Source: an uncultured Arthrobacter sp.
GTDB taxonomy: Bacteria > Actinomycetota > Actinomycetes > Actinomycetales > Micrococcaceae
DNA: 64,000 bases
Reading direction: 5' to 3'
Assembly (NCBI RefSeq): GCF_947495145.1
Contig: NZ_CANLXP010000002.1
Span: forward strand, 186,001-250,000
Shown: positions 44,330-53,894 of the stretch, one piece after another
How positions within the stretch are numbered: the first letter of the stretch is position 1
Layout of the letters: every line of letters begins with the position of its first letter
The notes under the pieces: model-generated
Seen by the model: only the letters and a program-made list of their open reading frames with translations
Told to the model about the DNA's origin: nothing
The model's database searches: none
Translations under genes and position numbers: made by a program

Positions 44330-45151
44330 ATGATTTCTCGCCGTCTTCCGCTGCTCGGCGCCGCGACCGCCATCGTCCTTGCAGTTGCCGGTTGCGGTTC
44401 CTCCGCCTCCAACGAAGCCGCCGAAACCGAGTCCACCGGCGGCACCACTCTCGCTGAGATCCAGGAGTCGGGCGTGCTGACTGTCGGCACCGAGGGCACC
44501 TACAAGCCGTTCACTTACCACGAGGGCGGCGCCGGCGAGCTGACCGGTTACGACGTCGAGGTCATCACCGCCGTCGCGGAGAAGCTCGGCGTTGAAGCGG
44601 AGTTCGAAGAGACCCAGTGGGACGCCATCTTCGCGGGCCTCGAGGCCGGGCGCTTCGACGTCATCGCCAACCAGGTGTCCATCACCCCGGAGCGCGAGGA
44701 AGCCTACTCCTTCTCCGAGCCCTACACCTACAGCAATGGCGTCATCGTGACCTCCGCTGACAACAGCGAAATCTCCTCCTTCGAGGACCTCGACGGCAAG
44801 ACCACCGCGCAGTCGCTCACCAGCAACTGGTACGAGCTGGCTGAGGAAAGCGGCGCCCAGGTCGAGGCCGTTGAAGGCTGGGCCCAGTCCGTGACCCTCC
44901 TTGAGCAGGGCCGCGTCGACGCCACCATCAACGACGAGCTGACCTTCCTCGATTACCAGAAGACCACCCCGAACGAGAGCATCAAGGTCGTAGCGGAGAC
45001 CGAAGATCAGTCCCGCAGCGCACTGGCATTCCGCCAGGGCAGCGATGAGCTGGTCGAGGCCGTCAACGAAGCTCTCGAGGAGCTCCGCACCGACGGCACG
45101 CTGGCCGAGATCTCCGAGAAGTACTTCGGCGAGGACGTCAGCGCAGAGTAA
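44330..45151 (+). CDS. polar amino acid ABC transporter substrate-binding lipoprotein
   Basis: The 273-residue protein has a signal peptide and lipobox VAGC (C22), then the family 3 solute-binding fold: SGVLTVGTEGTYKPFTYHEGG, GYDVEVITAVAEKLGVEAEF, WDAIFAGLEAGRFDVIANQVSITPER. The GTEGTYKPF pattern resembles cystine- or glutamine-type binders, but the ligand is not certain. AAAGGAT precedes ATG 44330. It heads the operon with the permease and ATPase genes; a hairpin between it and the permease may favour its expression over the rest. Confidence 0.9.
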   Translation: MISRRLPLLGAATAIVLAVAGCGSSASNEAAETESTGGTTLAEIQESGVLTVGTEGTYKPFTYHEGGAGELTGYDVEVITAVAEKLGVEAEFEETQWDAIFAGLEAGRFDVIANQVSITPEREEAYSFSEPYTYSNGVIVTSADNSEISSFEDLDGKTTAQSLTSNWYELAEESGAQVEAVEGWAQSVTLLEQGRVDATINDELTFLDYQKTTPNESIKVVAETEDQSRSALAFRQGSDELVEAVNEALEELRTDGTLAEISEKYFGEDVSAE

Positions 45152-45162
45152 TTAGTACGACG

Positions 45163-45212
45163 ACGGCGGGCACCGGTTGTGAGGCACGCAAGCCTCCTGC
45201 GGTGCCCGCCGT
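45163..45212 (+). terminator. intra-operon hairpin between binding-protein and permease genes
   Basis: A perfect 13-base stem ACGGCGGGCACCG / CGGTGCCCGCCGT encloses a second small stem GAGGC / GCCTC and is followed by TTTGTCTG. It probably acts as a partial terminator or as a 3' stabiliser of the binding-protein mRNA. Confidence 0.75.
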
Positions 45213-45271
45213 TTGTCTGTGCGTTTTTGGTTCAGCGACCACGATCAGCCACTGGGATAGCGTAGGAACTT

Positions 45272-45923
45272 ATGGACATTGACTGGGATCTGGCCCTGAC
45301 CTCGCTCTGGCCACTTATCCAGGGCGGCCTGATGGGTACCATTCCCCTGTCACTGGCGTCCATGGCGCTGGGTCTCGTGTTGGCCTTGCTGGTTGCGCTC
45401 ATGCGGCTGAGCTCCAACAAGCTGGCATCCGGCATCGCGCGCGCGTACGTCTCAGTCATCCGAGGTACTCCCCTGCTCGTCCAGCTGTTCGTGATCTTCT
45501 ACGGGCTGCCCTCCATCGGTCTGACCATCGATCCGTGGCCGAGCGCCATCATCGCGTTCTCCCTCAATGTGGGCGGCTACGCTGCCGAGATCATCCGGGC
45601 AGCGATCCTCTCCGTCCCCCGTGGCCAGTGGGAGGCCGGGCACACCATCGGCATGTCCCGCACGCTAGCTCTGCGCCGCATCATTCTGCCGCAGGCCGCG
45701 CGGGTATCGGTTCCGCCGCTGTCCAATACGTTTATTTCCCTGGTGAAGGACAGCTCGCTGGCGTCGCTGATCCTGGTGAGCGAGTTGTTCCGCCAGGCGC
45801 AGGAGATCGCCGCATTCAGCCAGCAGTTCATGCTGCTCTACATTGAGGCCGCGGCCGTGTACTGGGTTATCTGTCTTGTCCTTTCGGCTGGGCAGTCCCG
45901 ACTTGAGAAGAGGCTGGACCGCT

Positions 45924-45937
<14 letters not shown>
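45272..45937 (+). CDS. polar amino acid ABC transporter permease
   Basis: The 221-residue permease has about five transmembrane helices and the family signature of HisM-type proteins: GTIPLSLASMALGLVLALLVAL, YVSVIRGTPLLVQLFVIFYGLP, AEIIRAAILSVPRGQWEAGHTIGMSRT (the ATPase-contact EAA loop) and NTFISLVKDSSLASLI. It would form the membrane channel with the ATPase whose gene overlaps its end by 14 bases. Confidence 0.93.
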
Positions 45938-46694
<757 letters not shown>

Positions 46695-46727
46695 AAGTTC
46701 CCTTTTCGGGGCTCCGCAGCGCATGCA

Positions 46728-47663
46728 TCACAGGGCGACGGCTGCACGGATGGGCGGCTCCTGCGGTCCCTGGTCCAGCCGGAACGGCGGGTAATCGTCG
46801 GACATGAGGGCCGTATAGGAGATGGTCCTGTACATCCAGCGATTGATGCCCATGATGAGGTTGAACAGTCCCATCCGGTACACGCCCGTGAACAGCAGGA
46901 TCACCGCGGTGATGAAAACCAGAAGCCCCAGCAGGGACATCCCGTTAGTGCCGCCGTCGGCCGTGGAACTCCAGACGCTGCCGGTAAACAGGCCGACGAT
47001 GATCAGATGCGGCAGCGCGAAAAGCCAGGACTTCACCAACACCTGCCACCGTGAGAGTTTGGCCGGTTGTTCTACGTCGAAATTGGCCCTATAACTGGTC
47101 CGGGCCAGAGTGAACGGCGGGTAGTCATCTGTGCCCAGAACCCCCGTCGCGTAGAACGCCACCCGCCAGTGCCAGCGCATCACGCCAACGTTGAAGCGGA
47201 ACAGCGACGGCGGGTAGTGACTCGTGAACAGAATCACGAGGCCGGCCACGACGGTCACCACTATGAAGGCGACCCACAGGAAAGCCAGCACAATGTAGTG
47301 CGGGATGGCCAGTAGCCATTTGAAGAGCCACATCCACCGGGTCAGGTTGGGGTCCAGCTGCCCCTCGAGCCGTGCAGGGTAACTCGTGTGCGAGTCTGCG
47401 TCTGGACGGATGCCTGCGTTGAGACCCGCCATGGCGGGAACCGCACTCATTCTGCTGCCCAGCCCTGCAGCCCCGAGGATGATGAGCGCCAACGCGGCCA
47501 CCAGCAGGGAGAGGCCGGCCAGCACGGGCCCGGAGTTGGCGAAGACGATCACGTAGCCCGCAGCGAGCAGGTCTCCGACGATGATCAAAAGCATGTGTGG
47601 CGGACTCATCTTGTCGAGGGGCGCTTGGGATTGCGGAGTGGATCCGCCGGGTTCAGTACTCAT
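46728..47663 (-). CDS. DUF4389-domain membrane protein
   Basis: The 311-residue protein has about four to five transmembrane helices and two copies of the DUF4389 pattern: LDPNLTRWMWLFKWLLAIPHYIVLAFLW, and LSRWQVLVKSWLFALPHLIIVGLF. Each is followed by a YPPF/DDYPPF motif. An N-terminal pair of helices precedes them. No function is established for this family. Its ATG overlaps the stop of the upstream DUF6326-type gene, and both are read with the reductase gene further upstream, so it may belong to a TetR-controlled unit. Confidence 0.85.
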   Translation of the reverse strand: MSTEPGGSTPQSQAPLDKMSPPHMLLIIVGDLLAAGYVIVFANSGPVLAGLSLLVAALALIILGAAGLGSRMSAVPAMAGLNAGIRPDADSHTSYPARLEGQLDPNLTRWMWLFKWLLAIPHYIVLAFLWVAFIVVTVVAGLVILFTSHYPPSLFRFNVGVMRWHWRVAFYATGVLGTDDYPPFTLARTSYRANFDVEQPAKLSRWQVLVKSWLFALPHLIIVGLFTGSVWSSTADGGTNGMSLLGLLVFITAVILLFTGVYRMGLFNLIMGINRWMYRTISYTALMSDDYPPFRLDQGPQEPPIRAAVAL

Positions 47664-48169
47664 AGCGTGTTGGTCCACGTATCTCGAGACCGCTGGTTCG
47701 TTTCGGGGTCCGGTGCGGGACCGGTTGGGATGGCGGGTGTGCGAGTCCAGGTCCAGGCGGAGCGCAGGATGAAGGCCAGGAGCAGCACCTCGATTCCGAT
47801 CGAGAGGGCGTAGAAGGAGGCCCATTCCCAGTCCGTCGAGGCCGCGTTGAACACCATGACGGGGATGTAGAGCGATGCCACGAGGAGGTTTGTGGCCCGG
47901 TTTACCGGGGCGGGCAGCGTCATGGAGAACAGGATCATCAGGGCCGGGATCCCTATGACCACGACGAAAAGGGTCAACAAGGGCCCGCTGATGTCGAAGA
48001 CATAGATTTCGCCACCCCGGATCTGGTCGATGGCGCCGGGCTTGTAGAGGTGGAAGTAGTCGATGTAGATGACGAAGAACATCAAGGTGGTCCAGGCGGC
48101 AGCGAGCTTGGCCTGCACGGGGACCGGCGGGTTGTCGAGCAGTTTCGGGGTGTCCATTCGGGTGGTCAT
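47660..48169 (-). CDS. four-helix membrane protein, DUF6326-like
   Basis: A 169-residue integral membrane protein with four hydrophobic helices (AAWTTLMFFVIYIDYFHLY, ISGPLLTLFVVVIGIPALMILFS, ATNLLVASLYIPVMVFNA, FYALSIGIEVLLLAFIL). The pattern VIYIDYFHLYKPG and the short loops match the DUF6326 family as I know it. No catalytic residues are apparent. It ends in an ATGA overlap with the DUF4389 gene and follows the reductase gene by 96 bases. Confidence 0.78.
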   Translation of the reverse strand: MTTRMDTPKLLDNPPVPVQAKLAAAWTTLMFFVIYIDYFHLYKPGAIDQIRGGEIYVFDISGPLLTLFVVVIGIPALMILFSMTLPAPVNRATNLLVASLYIPVMVFNAASTDWEWASFYALSIGIEVLLLAFILRSAWTWTRTPAIPTGPAPDPETNQRSRDTWTNTL

Positions 48170-48265
48170 CGGTTTTTCTTTCGAGAGGAGCGGTCCGTCC
48201 GCCGGAGTGGCGGCAGGTCTGGGTGTGCATACGCACGGGTTGGGTCGTTCTCGTCGGTCCGGTCG

Positions 48266-49306
48266 TCAGACGGTGATCACGACCTTCCCTTGGGAGTGGC
48301 CTGCCCCGACGTAGCGGAGGGCGTCGGCTGCTTCGTCGAGGGGGTAGGCGCGGTCGATAACGGGCGTGACTTGCCCGGTCGTGAGCAGGTCGGCCAGGGT
48401 GAGCAGGTCCTGACGCTTCCCGAGCGACGTGAAAGGCCTCAGCCGCTGACGGGTGAACCCGGACAGCACGCGCGCCTTGAGGATCCGACTGATGGGGCCG
48501 AGCCAGCGGCCGCCGCGTCCGCTGTTGGGGATGAGGGTGCCGGTGGGCGCCAGCGCGCCGCGGACAGCCGCCAGGGGGTGGGCTTCCACGTTGTCGAGGA
48601 TGACGTCGTAGCGCTTCCCGGTGCGGGTGAAGTCGGTCTTTGTGTAGTCAACGACGTGGTTGGCACCGAGCGACCGGACCAAGTCGACGTTCCGGGTGCT
48701 GCATACACCCGTCACCTCGGCGCCGAACGCCTTGGCGATCTGTACGGCGAAGGAGCCCACGCCACCCGACGCACCAGTGACCAGCACCGTCTGGCCCGGC
48801 CGGACGTGTGCGATGTCGCGCAAAGCCTGCAACGCCGTCATGGCCGACGTGGGCACCGCTGCTGCGTCCACGACCGACAGGTTGGCGGGCACGGGAACGA
48901 GGTTCTTCGCCGGCACGCTGGCGTACTCCGCGAGCGTTCCAGCAGTGTTCCAGCCGAATACCTCGTCGCCGGGGCGGAGAGCGGTAACGTCCTCCCCGAC
49001 CGCTTCCACCACGCCGGCGAGGTCCATGCCAGGGGTGACGTGGCGCGGCCGGCGCATCCCGAACGCCAGGCGCACCACGTACGGCTCCCCGGTCATGACG
49101 AAGTAGTCGCCGGGATGTACCGAGGCTGCACGCACCCGGACGAGCACATTGCCTCGACCGGTTGGCGATAGCCCGACCTCGGACACTTCGAGCACCGATG
49201 GCGGGCCGTAGCGGTGCTGCACGACGGCCCGCATCGTGGCCGCCCCGACCGGACTCGTTCCCGACGCCCGGCGTGCTCCGGCATTCAATGACTGTTCGAT
49301 TCCCAC
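48266..49306 (-). CDS. NAD(P)-dependent medium-chain reductase (quinone oxidoreductase-like)
   Basis: The 346-residue protein belongs to the zinc-less MDR superfamily: MRAVVQHRYGPPSVLEVSEVG, GMDLAGVVEAVGEDVTALRPGDEVFG, the nucleotide loop VTGASGGVGSFAVQIAKAFGAEV and VVDYTKTDFTRTGKRYDVILDNV. It probably reduces quinones or electrophilic enones and so may be a detoxifying enzyme. GTG 49306 is chosen because GAGGAGGG lies five bases upstream; an internal ATG at 49234 is where the domain begins. It is divergent from a tetR gene with strong palindromes between. Confidence 0.87.
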   Translation of the reverse strand: MGIEQSLNAGARRASGTSPVGAATMRAVVQHRYGPPSVLEVSEVGLSPTGRGNVLVRVRAASVHPGDYFVMTGEPYVVRLAFGMRRPRHVTPGMDLAGVVEAVGEDVTALRPGDEVFGWNTAGTLAEYASVPAKNLVPVPANLSVVDAAAVPTSAMTALQALRDIAHVRPGQTVLVTGASGGVGSFAVQIAKAFGAEVTGVCSTRNVDLVRSLGANHVVDYTKTDFTRTGKRYDVILDNVEAHPLAAVRGALAPTGTLIPNSGRGGRWLGPISRILKARVLSGFTRQRLRPFTSLGKRQDLLTLADLLTTGQVTPVIDRAYPLDEAADALRYVGAGHSQGKVVITV

Positions 49307-49345
49307 AAAACCCTCCTCGCCTCCGGGCGGCGACTTTCGCTGCCC

Positions 49346-49395
49346 GTACACCGTACGTCGTACGCTGTACGGTATAGAATGATCGTACGGTGTAC
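49346..49395. promoter_or_regulatory. TetR operator and overlapping divergent promoters
   Basis: GTACACCGTACG (49346-49357) is repeated inverted as CGTACGGTGTAC (49384-49395), with a further GTACGCTGTACGG block between. A perfect TTGACA on the minus strand (49404-49399) is a -35 for the reductase gene, and the right half-site lies in its spacer; TAGAAT at 49375-49380 may be the tetR -10. Binding would block both promoters. Confidence 0.7.
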
Positions 49396-49429
49396 TATTG
49401 TCAAGGCTTTCGATAGAGCAAGGAGATCA

Positions 49430-50104
49430 GTGTCTGTGAAAAGACAAAGCGCGGCCGCGTCGGGCGCGGGGCTGAGCAAGCAGCGGGTGGTAGTTGAGGC
49501 GGTGCGGCTTGCCGACCGCGAGGGTGTCGATGGGCTGAGCATGCGTCGGCTGGCTGGTACGCTCGGCGCGGGCGCGATGTCGCTCTACCACTATGTGGCG
49601 AACAAGGAGGAGTTGCTGGATGCCATGATCGACGTCGTGTTCGAGGAGATCGAGCTCTCTCCGGAAGAGACCGACTGGCAGCCGGCGATGCGACAGCGGG
49701 CGGTGTCCACCCGACAGGTTCTCGCACGCCACCCGTGGGCGATCGGCCTGCTGGAGTCGCGGACATCGCCGGGGCCAGCGAACCTCCGCCACCACGAAGC
49801 AGTCACGGGCTGCTTGCGGAGGGCCGGCTTTCCGGTCTTGATGGCGACGCACGCCAACTGGTTGCTCGACAGCTATGTCTACGGTTTCGCCCTGCAGGAA
49901 GCCAGCCTGCCGTTCGACACCGCTGAGGAATTCGCGGACATAGGCGAGGACGTCTTCCTGCCCCAGCTTCCACCTGACGAGTTCCCCTACCTCAACGAGT
50001 CTGCCGCGGCGCTCGTCGCTGCCGGCTACGACCCGGCGGAGGAGTTCATCTTCGGCCTCGACCTCGTCCTGGCCGCCCTGGAGCCCCTGAGACCCTCCAC
50101 GTAG
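49430..50104 (+). CDS. TetR/AcrR-family repressor
   Basis: The 224-residue regulator has an N-terminal helix-turn-helix (GLSMRRLAGTLGAGAMSLYHYVANKEELLDAMID) and a C-terminal ligand domain of the TetR_C type (HPWAIGLLESR, HEAVTGCLRRAGF, LLDSYVYGFALQE). It probably represses itself and the divergent reductase-membrane protein genes through the palindrome at 49346-49395, and releases on binding a small hydrophobic compound. Starts at GTG 49430 or GTG 49436 both follow AGGAG at 49421; the earlier is used here. Confidence 0.88.
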   Translation: MSVKRQSAAASGAGLSKQRVVVEAVRLADREGVDGLSMRRLAGTLGAGAMSLYHYVANKEELLDAMIDVVFEEIELSPEETDWQPAMRQRAVSTRQVLARHPWAIGLLESRTSPGPANLRHHEAVTGCLRRAGFPVLMATHANWLLDSYVYGFALQEASLPFDTAEEFADIGEDVFLPQLPPDEFPYLNESAAALVAAGYDPAEEFIFGLDLVLAALEPLRPST

Positions 50105-50128
50105 CGACTTCAATGGGATAGTCCGGAC

Positions 50129-50198
50129 CTCCCACTGAATCCGCCCGCTCAGTGGGAATGTCTAGACATTCCCACTGGTACCCGCGTTTCAGTGGGAC
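50129..50198. repeat. clustered inverted repeats of CCCACTGA, with a 28 bp perfect palindrome
   Basis: Between convergent tetR and aldehyde dehydrogenase genes. The unit TCCCACTGA / TCAGTGGGA occurs four times in alternating orientation, and the central pair forms an unbroken palindrome (50150-50177, centred on TCTAGA). It could fold as a cruciform or bidirectional terminator. Confidence 0.8.
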
Positions 50199-50226
50199 AA
50201 AGCAAGCGCGTCAAGGTCCAAATGCT

Positions 50227-51108
50227 CTAGAGCAGACCCTTGGTGTGCCACACGGTCTTGGTCTCGGTGAAGAAGGTGATGCGGTCCAGCGAGGCGGCAC
50301 CGGCGTCGGGGGCTTGCTCCGGAGGAAGCACACGCTTTAGGGTGTCGGCGGCAGCGATTTGCAGATCCACCCAGTCCAATTCGCCAGCGCCGAGCAGGTC
50401 CAGCGCGTTGACGTCCGCGTGCGCGGCAAGCCACGGAGCAATCTCTGCCGGCGATCCGCTCAGAATGTTGACGACGCCGGCCGGCACGTCGCTGGTCGCG
50501 AAGACTTCGCCAAGGCTGAGCGCCGCGAGCGGAGCCCGCTCGGAAGGAATCACGACGACGGTGTTTCCACTCACGAGGATCGGCGCCACTGCGCGGACGA
50601 AGCCGAGCAACGAGCCGGGAACACCAGCTGCCTGAGGGGCGATGACCGCCACCACACCGGTGGGCTCCGGCACGGACAGGTTGAAGAACGGACCCGACAC
50701 GGCGTTACCGTTGCCGGCAACCTGAACGTACTTATCGGCCCAGCCGGCGTACCAGACCCACAGGTCGATGGCTTCGTCCACCTGTGCAGTGGCAGTCGAG
50801 AGCGAAACGCCCTCGAACGCCGCGATTTCCTCGGCGAACTGCGCACGGCGCCCGTCCAGGATCTCCGCGATCCGGTACAGCACCTGCCCGCGGTTGTAAC
50901 TGGTTGTCCCGGACCAGCCGCTGACTGCGCCGCGGGCTGCTACGACGGCGTCGCGGGCATCCTTCCGAGAAGCCTTCGCGGCGTTGACTGAACTCACCGA
51001 AAAGCTCCCTTTCGTGGTTGCAACCTCGTACACGCGCCCGGATTCGCTCCGGATGAACTTGCCGCCGACATACAGCTTGTACGTCTTCGGAACAGCGAGG
51101 CGGCTCAT
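50227..51108 (-). CDS. short aldehyde-dehydrogenase-like protein lacking the catalytic domain
   Basis: The 293-residue protein aligns with the N-terminal, NAD-binding part of aldehyde dehydrogenases (YKLYVGGKFIRSESGRVYEV, DLWVWYAGWADKYVQVAGNG, GNTVVVIPSERAPLAALSLGEVF, PAGVVNILSG). It ends before the region holding the catalytic cysteine and glutamate, and the C-terminus continues with a different short tail. It therefore cannot be an active dehydrogenase on its own. It is coupled by ATGA overlap to a full-length aldehyde dehydrogenase, so it may be a subunit or regulator of that enzyme. Confidence 0.87.
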   Translation of the reverse strand: MSRLAVPKTYKLYVGGKFIRSESGRVYEVATTKGSFSVSSVNAAKASRKDARDAVVAARGAVSGWSGTTSYNRGQVLYRIAEILDGRRAQFAEEIAAFEGVSLSTATAQVDEAIDLWVWYAGWADKYVQVAGNGNAVSGPFFNLSVPEPTGVVAVIAPQAAGVPGSLLGFVRAVAPILVSGNTVVVIPSERAPLAALSLGEVFATSDVPAGVVNILSGSPAEIAPWLAAHADVNALDLLGAGELDWVDLQIAAADTLKRVLPPEQAPDAGAASLDRITFFTETKTVWHTKGLL

Positions 51109-52577
51109 CGGTTGGCTCCGTTCAGTGCCGAGCGGGAAGGAACAGTCGGTGCGAGGTACGCATGCAACCCCTGCTTGCCGCCCTCGCGCCCATAGCCCGA
51201 CTCCCTATACCCGCCGAACGGCGAGGCCGGATCAAACTTGTTGAACGTGTTGGCCCAGACGACGCCGGCCTTCAGCTTGTCTGCGACGGCCAGGATGCGG
51301 CTGCCCTTGTCCGTCCAGATGCCTGCGGACAGGCCGTAGGGCGTGTTGTTGGCCTTGGCGATCGCCTCGGCAGGCGTGCGGAACGTCAGCACCGACAGCA
51401 CGGGGCCGAAGATCTCGTCCCGGGCAATCCGGTGGCTGGTGGACACGTTGGTGAAGATGGTCGGCGGGAACCAGAAGCCTTCCGACGGCAGGTTGCACGC
51501 GGGGCTCCAGCGCTCGGCGCCCTCCTGCTCACCAACGTTGGACAGTTCGTGCATCCGGCCCAGCTGCGAGGCGGAGTTAATGGCACCGACGTCGGTGTTT
51601 TTGTCCAGCGGGTCACCCACGCGCAGGGTGGACAGGCGCGCTTTGAGCCGCTCGACGACGTCGTCGTGGATGGATTCCTGCACCAGCAGACGGGAACCTG
51701 CGCAGCAGACCTGGCCCTGGTTGAAGAAAATGCCGTTGACGATGCCCTCGACGGCCTGGTCGATGGGGGCGTCGTCGAACACGATGTTGGCGCCCTTGCC
51801 GCCCAGCTCGAGCGTGAGCTTCTTGGACGTGCCGGCGGTTGAGCGGGCAATCTGCCGGCCCACCGCCGTCGAACCCGTGAAGGCGACCTTGTTGACGTCC
51901 GGATGGTTGACCAGCGCTGAGCCGGTTGAGCCGGCGCCGGTAACAATGTTGACGACGCCTGCCGGCAGGTCAGCCTGCTGCAGGATCTCGGCGAACAGCA
52001 GGGCGGTCAGCGGTGTGGTTTCGGCGGGCTTGAGCACCACAGTGTTGCCTGCGGCGAGCGCGGGAGCGATCTTCCATGCCAGCATCAGCAGCGGGAAGTT
52101 CCACGGGATCACCTGTGCAGCGACGCCGAGCGAGCGCGGGTTCGGGCCCATGCCCGCGTATTCCAGCTTGTCGGCCCAGCCTGCGTAGTAGAAGAACCAG
52201 GCGGCGACCAGTGGGATGTCGACGTCGCGGCTTTCCTTGATGGGCTTGCCGTTGTCCAGGCTCTCGGCCACGGCAAGTTCGCGGGCGCGTTCCTGCACCA
52301 GCCGCGCGATTCGGAAGAGGTACTTTCCACGGTCGGCACCGGACATCCGCGACCAAGTCTTCTCGTACGCACGGCGGGCGGCGACGACGGCAGTGTCCAC
52401 GTCCTGCTCGTTGGCGCAGGACACTGTGGCGATGTGCTTCTCGGTGGCCGGGGAGATGGTGGTGAAGGACTCGCCGTTGCCGGGGACGAACTCACCGTTG
52501 ATGAAGAGTCCGTATTCGTCACGGAGATTGAGGATCGCTGCCGACTCGGGCGCGGGAGCGTAGTCGAGGAAATTCAT
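51105..52577 (-). CDS. aldehyde dehydrogenase
   Basis: The 490-residue enzyme oxidises an aldehyde to the acid with NAD(P). It has the cofactor stretch PWNFPLLMLAWKIAPALAAGN, VAFTGSTAVG, the catalytic glutamate in LELGGKGANIV and the nucleophile cysteine in NQGQVCCAGSRL, plus EEIFGPV-type DEIFGPVLSVLTF. AAAGGA precedes ATG 52577. Placement right after deoC suggests it takes acetaldehyde from deoxyribose 5-phosphate cleavage to acetate; this is inference. Confidence 0.94.
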   Translation of the reverse strand: MNFLDYAPAPESAAILNLRDEYGLFINGEFVPGNGESFTTISPATEKHIATVSCANEQDVDTAVVAARRAYEKTWSRMSGADRGKYLFRIARLVQERARELAVAESLDNGKPIKESRDVDIPLVAAWFFYYAGWADKLEYAGMGPNPRSLGVAAQVIPWNFPLLMLAWKIAPALAAGNTVVLKPAETTPLTALLFAEILQQADLPAGVVNIVTGAGSTGSALVNHPDVNKVAFTGSTAVGRQIARSTAGTSKKLTLELGGKGANIVFDDAPIDQAVEGIVNGIFFNQGQVCCAGSRLLVQESIHDDVVERLKARLSTLRVGDPLDKNTDVGAINSASQLGRMHELSNVGEQEGAERWSPACNLPSEGFWFPPTIFTNVSTSHRIARDEIFGPVLSVLTFRTPAEAIAKANNTPYGLSAGIWTDKGSRILAVADKLKAGVVWANTFNKFDPASPFGGYRESGYGREGGKQGLHAYLAPTVPSRSALNGANR

Positions 52578-52587
52578 GACAGGTCCT

Positions 52588-53610
52588 TTAGTCGATCGTG
52601 ACGTAGGCCGGGCCGGAGTAGCGGCCGCTGGTGAGCTTCTGGCGTTGCAGGAGCACGTCGTTGAGGAGGCTTGAGGCGCCGAAGCGGAACAGGTCCGGCT
52701 GCAGCCACTCCTCCCCCACAGTTTCGGCGACCGTGACCAGGTATTTGATGGCGTCCTTCGAGGCGCGGATTCCGCCAGCGGGCTTCACACCGATCTTCTC
52801 GCCGGTGAGGCGGTGCCAGTCGCGGACGACCTCGAGCATGGACAGCGTCACGGGCAGTGTGGCGGCCGGGGTGACCTTGCCGGTTGAGGTCTTGATGAAG
52901 TCACCGCCGGCGAGGATGCCGAGCCAGGAGGCGCGGCGCACGTTGTCGTAAGTGTTCAGCTCGCCGGTTTCGAGGATGACCTTCAGGTGCGCGTAGGTGC
53001 CGTCAGGACGCTTGCACGCTTCCTTGACGGCGACGATCTCGTCAAAAACCTGCCCGTACCGCCCGGAGAGGAACGCACCGCGGTCGATGACCATGTCGAT
53101 CTCGTCGGCTCCGGCGGCGACGGCGTCGGACGTGTCGGAGAGCTTGACCGATCGGGACGCGCGGCCGCTCGGAAAGGCGGTTGCCACGGCGGCGACGTTG
53201 ATGCGGTTGGGGGCGCCGTCGTCGTGCGCTGATCCCAGCGCTTCCACAGCGTGGGGCACCATGTCGCCGTAGACGCAGACAGCGGCGACGCGAGGAGTGG
53301 ACATGTCGTCAGGGTCCGGAACCATCGCTTTGGCCACCAGGGACTTGACCTTGCCCGGCGTATCGGCGCCTTCGAGCGTGGTGAGGTCGGTGAGCCGGAT
53401 GATGGTGTCAAGCGCCCAAGCCTTGGAAGTGGTCTTGATCGAGCGCGTTCCAAGGGCGGCGGCGCGGGCTTCGAGGCCCACCGCGTCAACGCCGGGAATG
53501 CCTTCGAGGTAGCGGCGCAGGCTGCGTTCGGTGAGGTCGCCACCGATCACATCCAGGGCCCTCGACGCCGGTGCAACGGTGGTTCCGGCGCGCGTGGTTT
53601 CCATGGTCAC
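52588..53610 (-). CDS. deoC: deoxyribose-phosphate aldolase
   Basis: The 340-residue enzyme cleaves 2-deoxyribose 5-phosphate to glyceraldehyde 3-phosphate and acetaldehyde. Seen are AAVCVYGDMVP, EIDMVIDRGAFLSG, LKVILETGELNT, the Schiff-base lysine region GGDFIKTSTGKVTPAATL and GVKPAGGIR. Long DeoC of this type occurs in actinobacteria. GTG 53610 follows GGAGA; an ATG lies two codons later. It begins the deoC-aldehyde dehydrogenase-short homologue operon, which completes deoxynucleoside breakdown to central metabolites. Confidence 0.95.
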   Translation of the reverse strand: MTMETTRAGTTVAPASRALDVIGGDLTERSLRRYLEGIPGVDAVGLEARAAALGTRSIKTTSKAWALDTIIRLTDLTTLEGADTPGKVKSLVAKAMVPDPDDMSTPRVAAVCVYGDMVPHAVEALGSAHDDGAPNRINVAAVATAFPSGRASRSVKLSDTSDAVAAGADEIDMVIDRGAFLSGRYGQVFDEIVAVKEACKRPDGTYAHLKVILETGELNTYDNVRRASWLGILAGGDFIKTSTGKVTPAATLPVTLSMLEVVRDWHRLTGEKIGVKPAGGIRASKDAIKYLVTVAETVGEEWLQPDLFRFGASSLLNDVLLQRQKLTSGRYSGPAYVTID

Positions 53611-53894
53611 ATGTTCTCCATACTTCTACTCGCTGCCATGCGCGGAACGGTTCCCGCCGCACCCGTTTGGCCGTTGATTCTGCTGAATCGGCGAGGGGTA
53701 TCGATAGCGTCGGGACAGGTGGTCGGACCCGCATGGACGCTACGACTTTACCACTGGGTAACGACGGCGGCGCGTCTCATCCACAGCGCTGGCTCACCGG
53801 TGGGACGGCCGGCTTCCGGTTCCTCTCGCGTGTCTGTCCCTTGCCTGTGGCTGACCCAAATTGCCCATCTTCTTGTCGCCTTACCCGACTACGA

